From NCBI GenBank assembly GCA_002327765.1, contig DCUH01000077.1, positions 1 to 16,603 on the forward strand: a DNA stretch of 16,603 nucleotides, given 5' to 3'. Under the pieces are notes generated by a model. That model saw nothing but the letters and a program-made list of their open reading frames with translations, did not search any database and had not been told where the DNA came from. The stretch's first letter is position 1. Each line of letters starts with the position of its first letter. The stretch is from a bacterium UBA2219 (lineage in GTDB: Bacteria > Desulfobacterota > Deferrimicrobia > Deferrimicrobiales > Deferrimicrobiaceae). Shown here piece by piece: positions 1-7,118 of the stretch. Position numbers and translations under genes: made by a program.

Positions 1-1062
1 GATGGCGTGAGGCAGCCCCATCGCCATCAGGCAGTGGCTGGGGTCGAGGCTGCCGGAGGTGCAGGCCGAACCCGACGAGGCGCAGATGTCGTAGGCGTCG
101 AGGCTCAGCAGGATGCCCTCACCCTCGATGCAGCGGAAGCAGAAGCTGGCGATGTTGGGCAGCCGCTTCTCGGGGTGGCCGGTGTACAGCAGGTACTTGA
201 TGCGCTCGGCGATGCCCTCACGCAGGCCCTCGCGTAGCGCGAAGATGCGCCGGTTGTCCTCTTCCATGCGCTGGCCGAGGAGTTCGCAGGCCTTGCCCAT
301 CCCGACGATGCCCGCGACGTTCTCCGTGCCGGCCCGGTACCCCATCTCCTGGAAGCCGCCGAAGGACCGGGAGGCCACCTTCGCGCCGTCCCGGATGAAC
401 AGCGCGCCGGTCCCCTTGGGGCCGTAGAAATTGTGCGACGAAAGGGTCAGCAGGTCCGCATGGATCGCGCCCGTGTCGCAGGGGATGTGCCCCGCGGAAG
501 AGGCGGCGTCCACGTGGAATGTCACCCCGAGCTCCCGTGCGATCCGCCCGATCTCCTCCACCGGCTGGATCGACCCGATCTCGGAATTCGCCTGCATCAC
601 GGAAAGCAGCCCCGTCTCCCGCCGCAGCGCCTTGCGGACGTCGCCCGGGTCGACCAGCCCGTTCCGGTCGACCGGCAGCAGCGTGACCTCGGCCCCCGCG
701 TTGCGCAGCGGGATGAGAGCGTTCATCACGGAGAAGTGCTCGACCTCGGAAACGACGACGTGCCGTTTCCCGGAAGCCTCGAGGGCCCCCAGGACCGCGA
801 GGTTGTTGGACTCGGTCGCCCCGGAGGTGAACACGATCTCGGACGCCTTCGCTCCGACCAGGGCGGCCACCTCGCCCCTCGCCCGGTCCACGGCGCGCAG
901 AGCGGCCTGCCCCTGCTCGTGGATGTGGGACGAGGGGTTCCCGTACCATTCGGTCAGGTACGGAATCATCGCTTCGAGAACCCTCGGGTCGAGGGGCGTC
1001 GTCGATATGTGGTCGAAGAATATCTTCTTCACGGCCTGCGCGTCCGCGTCACGGCTCGACAT
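1..1062 (-). CDS. NifS/IscS-like class V aminotransferase-fold protein, PLP lysine missing (3' truncated)
   Basis: I translated the minus strand from the ATG at 1062 and obtained 354 residues before the left edge cuts the gene. The fold matches cysteine desulfurases, PLP enzymes that take sulfur from cysteine for Fe-S clusters. Seen: TSGATESNN near 79-87, the His of EVEH (109), HVDA (183-186), YRAGTEN (242-248) and the catalytic-Cys loop SSGSACTSG around Cys334. The motif that normally reads S-x-H-K-x-x-x-P-K-G reads SSHNFYGPKG here, so Asn211 replaces the Lys that forms the Schiff base with PLP. The Gln after HVDA that usually contacts PLP is Ser188. The reading frame is otherwise clean, so this is not a decayed gene. 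From the family I recall that Archaeoglobus fulgidus IscS also lacks this Lys. Its start overlaps the ferritin-like gene by 14 bases, implying co-translation. Function may be sulfur transfer or scaffolding rather than ordinary desulfuration. The fold is secure; activity is uncertain. Confidence 0.88.
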   Translation of the reverse strand, partial: MSSRDADAQAVKKIFFDHISTTPLDPRVLEAMIPYLTEWYGNPSSHIHEQGQAALRAVDRARGEVAALVGAKASEIVFTSGATESNNLAVLGALEASGKRHVVVSEVEHFSVMNALIPLRNAGAEVTLLPVDRNGLVDPGDVRKALRRETGLLSVMQANSEIGSIQPVEEIGRIARELGVTFHVDAASSAGHIPCDTGAIHADLLTLSSHNFYGPKGTGALFIRDGAKVASRSFGGFQEMGYRAGTENVAGIVGMGKACELLGQRMEEDNRRIFALREGLREGIAERIKYLLYTGHPEKRLPNIASFCFRCIEGEGILLSLDAYDICASSGSACTSGSLDPSHCLMAMGLPHAI

Positions 1063-1246
1063 CGTGTCGCCTCATCATGTCCAGGATAAGATCCATGTGC
1101 CTGCGCTCCTCCCCCGCGAGGAAGCCGAACATCGATTTCACGCCGGGGTCCGCCGTCTCCCGGGCGCCTTTTTCGTATTCCTCGAAATTCTCCCTCTCGT
1201 AGCGCAGCGCCGTCCGCAGCGCCTCCCCGATCGACCATTCCGTCAT
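1049..1246 (-). CDS. Half-size rubrerythrin/ferritin-like protein (65 aa)
   Basis: This is a 65-residue, fully helical-looking protein resembling the first helix pair of rubrerythrin or ferritin-like diiron proteins. Glu17 and Tyr24 sit in the E-x6-Y spacing typical of helix A, and EERRH supplies the E-x-x-H of helix B (Glu47, His50). A complete rubrerythrin domain has four helices and two such E/ExxH sets. This one has a single set, so a diiron site would need dimerisation, as in other half-ferritin proteins (inference). The ATG at 1246 is preceded by GGAGGGG at good spacing. The stop overlaps the start of the NifS-like gene by 14 bases, linking iron or redox handling with a sulfur-transfer-like partner. 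It is separated by 40 bases from the cyclase gene upstream, so it may be the tail of the large operon or have its own promoter. Confidence 0.8.
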   Translation of the reverse strand: MTEWSIGEALRTALRYERENFEEYEKGARETADPGVKSMFGFLAGEERRHMDLILDMMRRHDVEP

Positions 1247-1260
1247 GCGCGCACCCCCTC

Positions 1261-1272
1261 CGCGATCATACC
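1261..1272 (-). promoter_or_regulatory. Possible extended -10 promoter for the ferritin-like/NifS-like pair
   Basis: On the minus strand the 40-base gap after the cyclase gene contains TGGTATGAT, which fits an extended -10 element (TG-n-TATGAT, five of six matches to TATAAT). I see no convincing -35 hexamer 17 bases upstream. The predicted transcript would have a very short leader that still includes the GGAGGGG ribosome site. The pair could equally be read through from the operon upstream. Confidence 0.22.
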
Positions 1273-1286
1273 AGCAACAGGGCGCC

Positions 1287-1985
1287 CTATTCCGGCAGGA
1301 TCGCCACCGCCCGAAGCGGGGAACCGGTGCCCTTCCGGATCTTCAGCGGGAGGGCGATGAAGGTGAACCGTTTCCCGACGACCATCCCCAGGTTGCACAG
1401 GTTCTCGATGTGGGTGACCCTCCGCTCCGCGCATACGGTGTGGCACGGGTACGTCTTGTCGTACCACATGTCCGGGCTGGACGAATCCACCCCGAAATTC
1501 ACGCAGCCGCTGTCGATGATGTATTCCGTCCCCTCCCGGTCCAGGCCGGGGTAGTCGGTCATGTACTCCGGTTTGCCGTAATAGCGGTCGTACTGCGCCG
1601 TGTAGAAGAGGATCGTGTCGCCCTTCCGGATGTCCAGGCTCCAGCGCTTGAGCTCCTGGTCGATCTTCGCCTTCCCGAACTGCGTCTTCTGGGGCAGGTC
1701 GCTCACGTCGAGGCAGATCGCGGAGGTGATGCAGTTCTCCAGCGGGATCTGGTCGACGGAGGGCGCGTCGGGGTCCCTGGAAAGATGGCTTACGGCGTCG
1801 ATATGGGTCGGGCCGTGGTCGCAGAACATGATGCCCCTGGTTTCGTAGGAGAAACCGGTGCCGAGCTGCCTCTGGCACTCCTCGTGAGACATATGCGTCC
1901 ATACGACCGTCTTCAGGTGGCCCGGGTACACGGGCATCCCTTCGTAGATCTCCTGGGTCAGGTCGATGATCTTCCCTTTGAACAT
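1287..1985 (-). CDS. Cyclase family protein (kynurenine-formamidase-like metal hydrolase)
   Basis: This 232-residue protein belongs to the cyclase/KynB family, metal-dependent hydrolases that cleave amide or lactone bonds in small molecules. The family metal motif H-x3-H-x-D-x3-H is present as His57, His61, Asp63 and His67 (within DHGPTHIDAVSH), with Pro shifted relative to the usual HxGTHxDxPxH form. The N-terminus shows the typical DLTQEIYEGMPVYPG. I chose the ATG at 1985 because AGGGAGG lies eight bases upstream; an in-frame ATG 21 bases further up has no ribosome site. The start lies inside the end of the UPF0261 gene (28-base overlap), so the two are translated together. There are no tryptophan-degradation genes nearby, so kynurenine is an unlikely substrate. 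A ring-opening or amide-hydrolysis step in the operon's pathway is more plausible. Family assignment is firm, substrate unknown. Confidence 0.87.
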   Translation of the reverse strand: MFKGKIIDLTQEIYEGMPVYPGHLKTVVWTHMSHEECQRQLGTGFSYETRGIMFCDHGPTHIDAVSHLSRDPDAPSVDQIPLENCITSAICLDVSDLPQKTQFGKAKIDQELKRWSLDIRKGDTILFYTAQYDRYYGKPEYMTDYPGLDREGTEYIIDSGCVNFGVDSSSPDMWYDKTYPCHTVCAERRVTHIENLCNLGMVVGKRFTFIALPLKIRKGTGSPLRAVAILPE

Positions 1986-3244
1986 TTCGTTTTCCTCCCT
2001 TTGCATTTGATTTCGGAATGCGGTTCCCGGTTTCCCGCCATAAGCCTTTCGAACTCCTCCACCACCGCGTCGGAGAACGCGGGGTCGTTCACGTGGAGGG
2101 GAAGGAGCCTGACCGGGATCGCCGCCTCGACCGTCTCACGAAGCCCGTTGACGAAAGCCCGGACTCCGGAAGGGTTGTGAAGCGGCCGCCCTTCGTGGTT
2201 CGGGTGGGAAAACCCCTTCAGCGGCACGAGCACGGAGCTCCTCCCCCCGGAGCCCCCGAGCCTTTCCCCGACGGTCCGTCCCACCCGCCGCATCTCGCGG
2301 ACGGAGGGCTGGACGAAGGTCATCTCCGGGTTGTGCGCCATCGTCCTGCGCCCCCGGAAGGGGCGCTTCAGCCGGTCGAAGGGCCCCGTGACGATGTAAT
2401 CGGTGCTCCCGGGCACGACCACCTGCGGGATTCCCTTCTCGGCGGCCGCGCGCAGGCGGCCGGGCGCGGCGGCGTGGTCCCCCCCGGCCGCCTCGTCGGT
2501 GAGCTCGTGCAGGGTGAGGTCCACGACCCCCTCGAATGTCCCTTGCCGGATCATCCCCTCCATCGCCTCGCCACCGACGCCGTTCGGATGGAAGGCGACG
2601 ACCTCGTACCCGCGCGCCGAGAGCAGCGACACGATCCGCATCCCCGCCGGCGTCGTCGTTCCGTAGATCGTGATCGCGACCCTGGGCTTGCGCCCGGGCC
2701 GCACCACGCCGGCCCGCAGCATCCCGGCGACGGCGCCCGCGGCGTTGGAGAGCACCTGTCTGAGAATGGGGTTGAGCCCGAAGAAATCGACGACCGAATG
2801 CATGAGCGTGATGTCGCTCGTCCCGACGCAGGGACCGAACGGGCGGTTCCCCGATGCCATGGTGGACAGCATGACCTTCGGCACGCCGACCGGGAGGCCG
2901 CGCATCACCGCCGTCCCGATGATCGTGCCCTGGGCGCCGCCGATGGACAGCACGCCGTGGATCTCACCGCGCTCGTAGAGGGACCTCGCGAGGGCGGCGG
3001 CCCCCCGGATCATGGTGCCGATCGCGTCCCCCTTCCGGTCCGAGCCGGCCACCTGCCCGATGGTCCTCCCGCCCGCCTCGGCGACCCTCGCGCGGGGGAT
3101 ATCTCCCTCCCCCTGCGGCGAAGGGAAAACGCCCGAGTCCATCAAAAGGGTCCGGACCCCCAGTCGGCCCAGCACCTCGCGAAGATAGCCGGCTTCCGCG
3201 CCCTTCGTGTCGAGCGTCACGACCAGGAGGACGGTCTTCTTCAT
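1958..3244 (-). CDS. Tm-1-like ATP-binding protein (UPF0261 family)
   Basis: This is a 428-residue protein of the UPF0261/Tm-1 family, the bacterial relatives of tomato Tm-1, whose N-terminal domain binds ATP. The biochemical role in bacteria is not settled. Seen: start MKKTVLLVVTLDTKG (LDTKG 11-15), the glycine-rich SIGGAQGT segment (100-107), STMASG (127-132), GTSDI (141-145) and, in the second half, FHPNGVGGEAME and VPGSTDY, all typical of the family. Length is close to the usual 400 or so, with an unusual basic, Cys-containing tail of about 20 residues translated over the cyclase ribosome site. The ATG at 3244 overlaps the aldolase stop in an ATGA arrangement, so the two are probably made in fixed ratio. 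In this context it may activate or ligate the substrate handled by the aldolase (inference only). Confidence 0.85.
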   Translation of the reverse strand: MKKTVLLVVTLDTKGAEAGYLREVLGRLGVRTLLMDSGVFPSPQGEGDIPRARVAEAGGRTIGQVAGSDRKGDAIGTMIRGAAALARSLYERGEIHGVLSIGGAQGTIIGTAVMRGLPVGVPKVMLSTMASGNRPFGPCVGTSDITLMHSVVDFFGLNPILRQVLSNAAGAVAGMLRAGVVRPGRKPRVAITIYGTTTPAGMRIVSLLSARGYEVVAFHPNGVGGEAMEGMIRQGTFEGVVDLTLHELTDEAAGGDHAAAPGRLRAAAEKGIPQVVVPGSTDYIVTGPFDRLKRPFRGRRTMAHNPEMTFVQPSVREMRRVGRTVGERLGGSGGRSSVLVPLKGFSHPNHEGRPLHNPSGVRAFVNGLRETVEAAIPVRLLPLHVNDPAFSDAVVEEFERLMAGNREPHSEIKCKGRKTKCSKGRSST

Positions 3245-3843
3245 GTCGCGTCGGAAAGCAGCCGCGCCAGGAGGGCCGTCTTGGCCGTCTCCTCGGCCGT
3301 TTCGGCGAGGAGATGGGCCTCCGCGAGGGTCGCGCCGACGGCGACGAGCCCGTGCCCCGTCAGCAGGACCAAGCGGACCTCCTGGTCGCGCAGCGCTTCG
3401 ATGACAGCGTCCGCCAGCTCCCGGGAGCCGTCCGGCAGCTCCGGAACGACCGGCATCCGGGGGAAGCACCGCTTCGCCTGGATCGTCACGCGCGGGATGG
3501 GGATCCCCCTGACGGCGAACGCGGTCGCGAACGGCGCGTGGTAATGGACGATGCCGCCGACGTCCGGCCGCGACCGGTAGAGGCCCAGATGAAGCGCCGT
3601 TTCCTTGGAAGGCCTCCCCGGGCCGGAAAGTACCTCTCCGTCCCCCGAGAGCAGGACGATTCCGCTCTCCGCCAGTCCGTACAGGGAACAGCCGCTGGCC
3701 TTGATGAGGACGCGGCTCCCCAGGCGCAGGCTGAGGTTGCCGCCCGTCCCCGACTGCAGGCCGAGCTCCGCCGCGCGCCGGGCGACCCCGACGAACTCCC
3801 CGACCGCCGCCTCCAGTTCCGTCGTCGACTCGTTCGGTTCCAT
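3241..3843 (-). CDS. Class II aldolase/adducin family protein
   Basis: This 200-residue protein matches the class II (zinc) aldolase/epimerase family that includes L-fuculose-1-phosphate aldolase, L-ribulose-5-phosphate 4-epimerase and OtnC-type decarboxylases. Seen: the phosphate-site motif SGTGGNLS (31-38), IKASG (47-51), Glu81 at the catalytic acid position, the zinc pair HYH (His100 and His102) and the third zinc ligand His164 in TGHG. All are intact, so it should be active on a phosphorylated or acidic hydroxy-keto substrate. The start is the ATG at 3843, with only a weak ribosome site (GGGAC); 17 bases separate it from the MBL-fold gene upstream. Its stop overlaps the start of the UPF0261 gene by four bases. 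No sugar kinase, isomerase or DUF1537 partner is present in the window, so the exact reaction is open. Confidence 0.88.
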   Translation of the reverse strand: MEPNESTTELEAAVGEFVGVARRAAELGLQSGTGGNLSLRLGSRVLIKASGCSLYGLAESGIVLLSGDGEVLSGPGRPSKETALHLGLYRSRPDVGGIVHYHAPFATAFAVRGIPIPRVTIQAKRCFPRMPVVPELPDGSRELADAVIEALRDQEVRLVLLTGHGLVAVGATLAEAHLLAETAEETAKTALLARLLSDAT

Positions 3844-3860
3844 GGCGTCCCGACTCTATG

Positions 3861-4619
3861 TCACGGATAGGACTTGCGTTGGAACACCCTGCAATCGTGC
3901 CCCGGAAGCACGATGTCCGCGCGCTTTCGGATCTCCTTGAAGCTGTTCCACATGTCGAAATAGTTGACGTACCGCCCGATGGGGAGGAACTCCAGCAGGT
4001 GCTCCGGGTCGCCCTTCAGGTTCTCCTCGACGAAGACGGCGTCCCCGGCGATCACGATCGTCCCGGCCGCGGTCCGCACGGCGACGGACTGGTGCCCCAC
4101 CGAATGGCCGGGGGTCGGGAACAGGGTGATGGCGTCATTGTAGGAATATTCCCCGTCGACCGCGACGAAATCGCAGCCGGCGAAGGGCGGCTCGATCCCG
4201 AGGACGGGGGCTTCGTAGGACTTGTAGTAGGGGGGCAGCGTCGGGTCGAGCGCGAAGGCAAGCTCCCGCGCCTGCACGTAATAGCGGGCGTTGGAAAACA
4301 GCTTCATGTTCGAGCAGTGGTCCCAGTGAAGGTGTGTGAAGATCACGGCGCCGACGTCCTCCGGCCGGATCCCGGCCCGGCTCATCAGCTGAAGGTCGAT
4401 CCGTCCCCCCTCCGGCTGCACGGCCTGGTGGTGCCACCGGTTCGCGCGCTCCGTGTCGCACATCCCGGTGTCGACCAGGACATGCTCCGTTCCGTCCGTG
4501 ACGCACCAGGCGGTCGAAGGGATCCCGACGATCGTGCCGTTCCCCCGCCCCATCGTGCAGTAGACCCCCTGGTCCACGAAGATGGTCCCCGTGTTCAGCG
4601 GAATGATCCTGTATCCCAT
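3861..4619 (-). CDS. Metallo-beta-lactamase-fold hydrolase, N-acyl homoserine lactonase-like
   Basis: This 252-residue protein has the full MBL metal set: HLHWDH (His96, His98, Asp100, His101), His172 in PTPGHSVGH, Asp193 in AGDA and His241 in PGHD. It is therefore expected to bind two metal ions. Overall layout and length resemble the AiiA-type lactonase branch (N-acyl homoserine lactonase family), cytoplasmic enzymes that open lactone rings. There is no signal peptide. It lies 11 bases downstream of livF and 17 bases upstream of the aldolase gene, inside a catabolic operon with no quorum-sensing genes. I infer that it hydrolyses a lactone or thioester intermediate of the imported compound rather than a signal molecule. 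The start ATG at 4619 is preceded by GAGAGGACGG. Confidence 0.86.
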   Translation of the reverse strand: MGYRIIPLNTGTIFVDQGVYCTMGRGNGTIVGIPSTAWCVTDGTEHVLVDTGMCDTERANRWHHQAVQPEGGRIDLQLMSRAGIRPEDVGAVIFTHLHWDHCSNMKLFSNARYYVQARELAFALDPTLPPYYKSYEAPVLGIEPPFAGCDFVAVDGEYSYNDAITLFPTPGHSVGHQSVAVRTAAGTIVIAGDAVFVEENLKGDPEHLLEFLPIGRYVNYFDMWNSFKEIRKRADIVLPGHDCRVFQRKSYP

Positions 4620-4630
4620 GGCCCGTCCTC

Positions 4631-5347
4631 TCAGATCTTCGCCCCGAGGCAGCGCTCCACCTCGTCCATGCGCGTGCTGAGCTCCTGCAGCGTCCCGTGA
4701 AGGCGGATCTCCCCTTTCTCCATGATATAGGCCCTGAGGTTGGTCGAAAGCCGCATCGCGGCTTCCGCGTGCTGCTCCACGAGAAGGATGGTCGCTCCGT
4801 CCTGCTGGAGCCGCTTGATGATCTCCATGATCTCGTGGACGATCTTCGGCGCGAGCCCCTCGCTCGGCTCGTCGATGAGCATCAGCTTCGGTTTCGCCAT
4901 CAGGCCCCGGGCGATGGTCAGCATCTGCTGCTCCCCGCCGGAGAGCTTGCCCCCCTCCTGCCGCAGCCGCTCCTTGAGGCGGGGGAAATACCCGAAAACG
5001 GTTTCCAGCATCGCCTCCAGGTCCCTGTCCTTCTCCCGGATCAGGAAACCCAGCTTCAGGTTCTCGTACACCGTGAGATTCGGGATGACCCGGCGGTCCT
5101 CTGGGATGAGCGATATCCCCTTTCGCGCGACCTTGTGGGGGGGAAGCCCGGCGATCGGCTCGCCGCGGAAGATCACCTCCCCGCTCCGGGGCGCCTGGAT
5201 CCCCATGATCGTCTTCATCGTGGTGCTCTTGCCGACGCCGTTCCGCCCGAGGAGGACGACGATCTCCCCTTCCTTCACCCGGATGGAGAGGTCGTGCAGG
5301 ATGTGGCTGTACCCGTAGAAGGTGTTGACCCCGCGCAGCTCAAGCAT
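4631..5347 (-). CDS. livF: HAAT-family ABC transporter ATP-binding protein LivF
   Basis: This is one of the two ATPases of a branched-chain amino-acid-type (HAAT) importer, 238 residues, the usual length for LivF. Seen: Walker A GRNGVGKST (34-42), ABC signature LSGGEQQ (135-141), Walker B LMLIDE followed by PSEGLAP (155 onward), and the switch His in LLVEQHAE. The LNTFYG-like start region and the IPEDRRVIPNLTVYENL stretch are typical of LivF. Its ATG overlaps the end of livG by eight bases, so the two ATPases are co-translated and should form a heterodimer under the LivHM channel. The LivF name describes the subunit type. The imported substrate need not be leucine, because HAAT systems also carry amides, urea and aromatic or dicarboxylic acids. 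Confidence 0.95.
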   Translation of the reverse strand: MLELRGVNTFYGYSHILHDLSIRVKEGEIVVLLGRNGVGKSTTMKTIMGIQAPRSGEVIFRGEPIAGLPPHKVARKGISLIPEDRRVIPNLTVYENLKLGFLIREKDRDLEAMLETVFGYFPRLKERLRQEGGKLSGGEQQMLTIARGLMAKPKLMLIDEPSEGLAPKIVHEIMEIIKRLQQDGATILLVEQHAEAAMRLSTNLRAYIMEKGEIRLHGTLQELSTRMDEVERCLGAKI

Positions 5348-6089
5348 ATTTCTCTTCCCCCAGGTACACCCTCTGGACCTCCCGGTTGTCGCTGACCTCC
5401 CGGGGGGTCCCTTCCGCGAGGACCCGCCCCTCGTTGAGCACCAGGATCTCCTCGGAGATCCCCATGACGACGCTCATGTCGTGCTCCACGAGGACGATCG
5501 ACAGGCGCAGCTCCCGGTTCAGCCTCCGGATCAGCCCGGCGCACATGGCGGTCTCGGCGACGCTCATCCCCGCCGTCGGCTCGTCGAGAAGAAGGACCTG
5601 CGGCTCGGTGGCGAGGGCGATTCCGATCTCGAGGTAACGGCGTTCCCCGTGGGACAGCGTGGAGGCGAGCCAGTTCCTCTTCTCCAGAAGCTCCACCTGC
5701 CGCAGGATCTCGAGCGCCCTCTCGTTCAGCGGCGCGAACGAATGGGTCGATCGCCAGAAGTTGAAGGCGCTGACCCTGGACTGGGCCGCGATGCGGACGT
5801 TCTCGAACACGGTGAGGCCCGGGAAGATCTGGGTGATCTGGTAGGTCTTCGTGATTCCAAGGCGCGACGTCTGGTGCAGAGACAGGCGCGTGATGTCCCG
5901 GTCGCGGAAGAACACCTTCCCGGCGGTCGGCCTGTAGACCCCCGCGATCAGGTTGAACAGCGTCGTCTTTCCCGCCCCGTTCGGGCCGATGATCGACTTG
6001 AGCTGCCCCTCCTTGAGGGTGAAGTCCACCCCGTCGACGGCACGCAGCCCCCCGAAGTGCTTGCAGATCCCTTCCGTCCTCAGCAGCAT
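5340..6089 (-). CDS. livG: HAAT-family ABC transporter ATP-binding protein LivG
   Basis: This is the second ATPase of the importer, 249 residues. Seen: Walker A GPNGAGKT (35-42), a slightly unusual ABC signature LSHGERR (145-151, the form common in LivG), Walker B VLLLDEPTAG (165 onward) and the switch His in LVEHDM. The segment KTYQITQIFPGLTVFENV is characteristic of LivG Q-loops, and the C-terminal extension is typical of the BCA_ABC_TP_C region. The ATG at 6089 follows the livM stop by four bases, and its own 3' end overlaps livF by eight bases. All catalytic motifs are intact, so the transporter should be functional. Confidence 0.95.
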   Translation of the reverse strand: MLLRTEGICKHFGGLRAVDGVDFTLKEGQLKSIIGPNGAGKTTLFNLIAGVYRPTAGKVFFRDRDITRLSLHQTSRLGITKTYQITQIFPGLTVFENVRIAAQSRVSAFNFWRSTHSFAPLNERALEILRQVELLEKRNWLASTLSHGERRYLEIGIALATEPQVLLLDEPTAGMSVAETAMCAGLIRRLNRELRLSIVLVEHDMSVVMGISEEILVLNEGRVLAEGTPREVSDNREVQRVYLGEEKYA

Positions 6090-6093
6090 GCCC

Positions 6094-7110
6094 TCATCCT
6101 TCCGACGGAACGGCCGGGGCCCGCTTCTGCAGCCGCGCCGTCTTCCGGTTGTTCACGATCGTGCGGATGGTGCCCATGATGCCCCCCGGGAACGCCAGGA
6201 TGATCGCCACGAAGATCGCGCCCACAAACAGCTCCCAGCGCGGGGTCCACAGGCTGATCGTGTTCTGCAGGAAGAGGAACACCGCGGCGCCGACCAGCGG
6301 TCCGAGGAACGTCCCCTTCCCTCCGAGGATGGTCATCATCACGATGGTCCCGGACGTGAGCCAGAACAGCGTCGTCAGCGGCACGTAGTTCAGGTACAGC
6401 ATGTTCAGCGCGCCGGCGAGCCCTCCGTACAGGGCCGACAGGACCAGGGTGAAGAACTTGACCAGGGTGGTGTTGTATCCGCACGCCTTCGCCCGCTCCT
6501 CGTTCTCCCGGAACGCCCGGAGCAGCCTGCCGAACGGCGACTCCAGGATCCGCCAGGTCATGTACAGCATGACCGTGGTGATGGCGAAGATGAAATAGTA
6601 GATCGGGACCGGTTTGTGGAGCGGAAGGGAGAAGACCTCCGCCAGCGGGATGTGGGTCAGCCCGTCCTCCCCCCGGGTGATGTGCTTCAGCGGGGAGAGC
6701 GCCAGGAAAAAGAGCATCTGCCCGAAGGCCAGCGAGATCATAGCGAAGTAGACGCCGCGCCGCCGGATGGCCAGCGCCCCAATGAAGCACGCCAGCAGCA
6801 TCGGGGCGGCGACCCCCGCGGCGATCGCGGCCCAGATGCCGGCGCCCCAGTACCGCATCGCCAGCCCCGACGCGTAGGCCCCCAGCCCGAAATACGCGGC
6901 GTGCCCGAAGGAGAGCACCCCCGTGTACCCGAGGAGGAGGTTGAACCCCATGCCGAAGATCCCCCAGATGAGGATGTCCGTCGCCAACGGCACGGAGATG
7001 ACCAGCGGCAGCGCCGCGAGGACCAGCGCGGCGGCCCAGACGACGGTCGACCGGGGCTTCGCGTTCACGTCCCGGAGCATCGTTTCCCTGCTTTCGATCG
7101 GTTCGGTCAT
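6094..7110 (-). CDS. livM: HAAT-family ABC transporter permease LivM
   Basis: This 338-residue integral membrane permease forms one half of the channel. Seen: about nine or ten hydrophobic segments, the LivM landmark NLLLGYTGVLSFGHAAYFGLGAYAS, the cytoplasmic loop RRRGVYFAMISLAFGQM, and the EAA-like stretch FRENEERAKACGYNT that contacts the ATPases. I chose the ATG at 7110 (MTEPIESRE) because AGGGGCGG lies just upstream. The reading frame is open further upstream, but only as a shadow of livH. The charged N-terminal 20 residues precede the first membrane segment. It starts eight bases after livH ends and stops four bases before livG. Confidence 0.94.
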   Translation of the reverse strand: MTEPIESRETMLRDVNAKPRSTVVWAAALVLAALPLVISVPLATDILIWGIFGMGFNLLLGYTGVLSFGHAAYFGLGAYASGLAMRYWGAGIWAAIAAGVAAPMLLACFIGALAIRRRGVYFAMISLAFGQMLFFLALSPLKHITRGEDGLTHIPLAEVFSLPLHKPVPIYYFIFAITTVMLYMTWRILESPFGRLLRAFRENEERAKACGYNTTLVKFFTLVLSALYGGLAGALNMLYLNYVPLTTLFWLTSGTIVMMTILGGKGTFLGPLVGAAVFLFLQNTISLWTPRWELFVGAIFVAIILAFPGGIMGTIRTIVNNRKTARLQKRAPAVPSEG

Positions 7111-7118
7111 GTCCGCCC

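Noticed and set aside
1..1062. Pseudogene or frameshifted cysteine desulfurase
   Set aside because: The frame is continuous across all family motifs and the catalytic-Cys loop is perfect. The Lys-to-Asn change is a specific substitution, not general decay.
2018..3544. Long open frame on the plus strand (about 500 codons)
   Set aside because: It lies antisense to the UPF0261 and aldolase genes, has low-complexity Arg/Pro/Gly/His composition and matches no family. GC-rich coding DNA commonly leaves such shadow frames.
3861..4619. Quorum-quenching AHL lactonase
   Set aside because: The fold fits, but the gene is embedded in a catabolic operon with no quorum-sensing genes. A pathway lactonase is the simpler reading.
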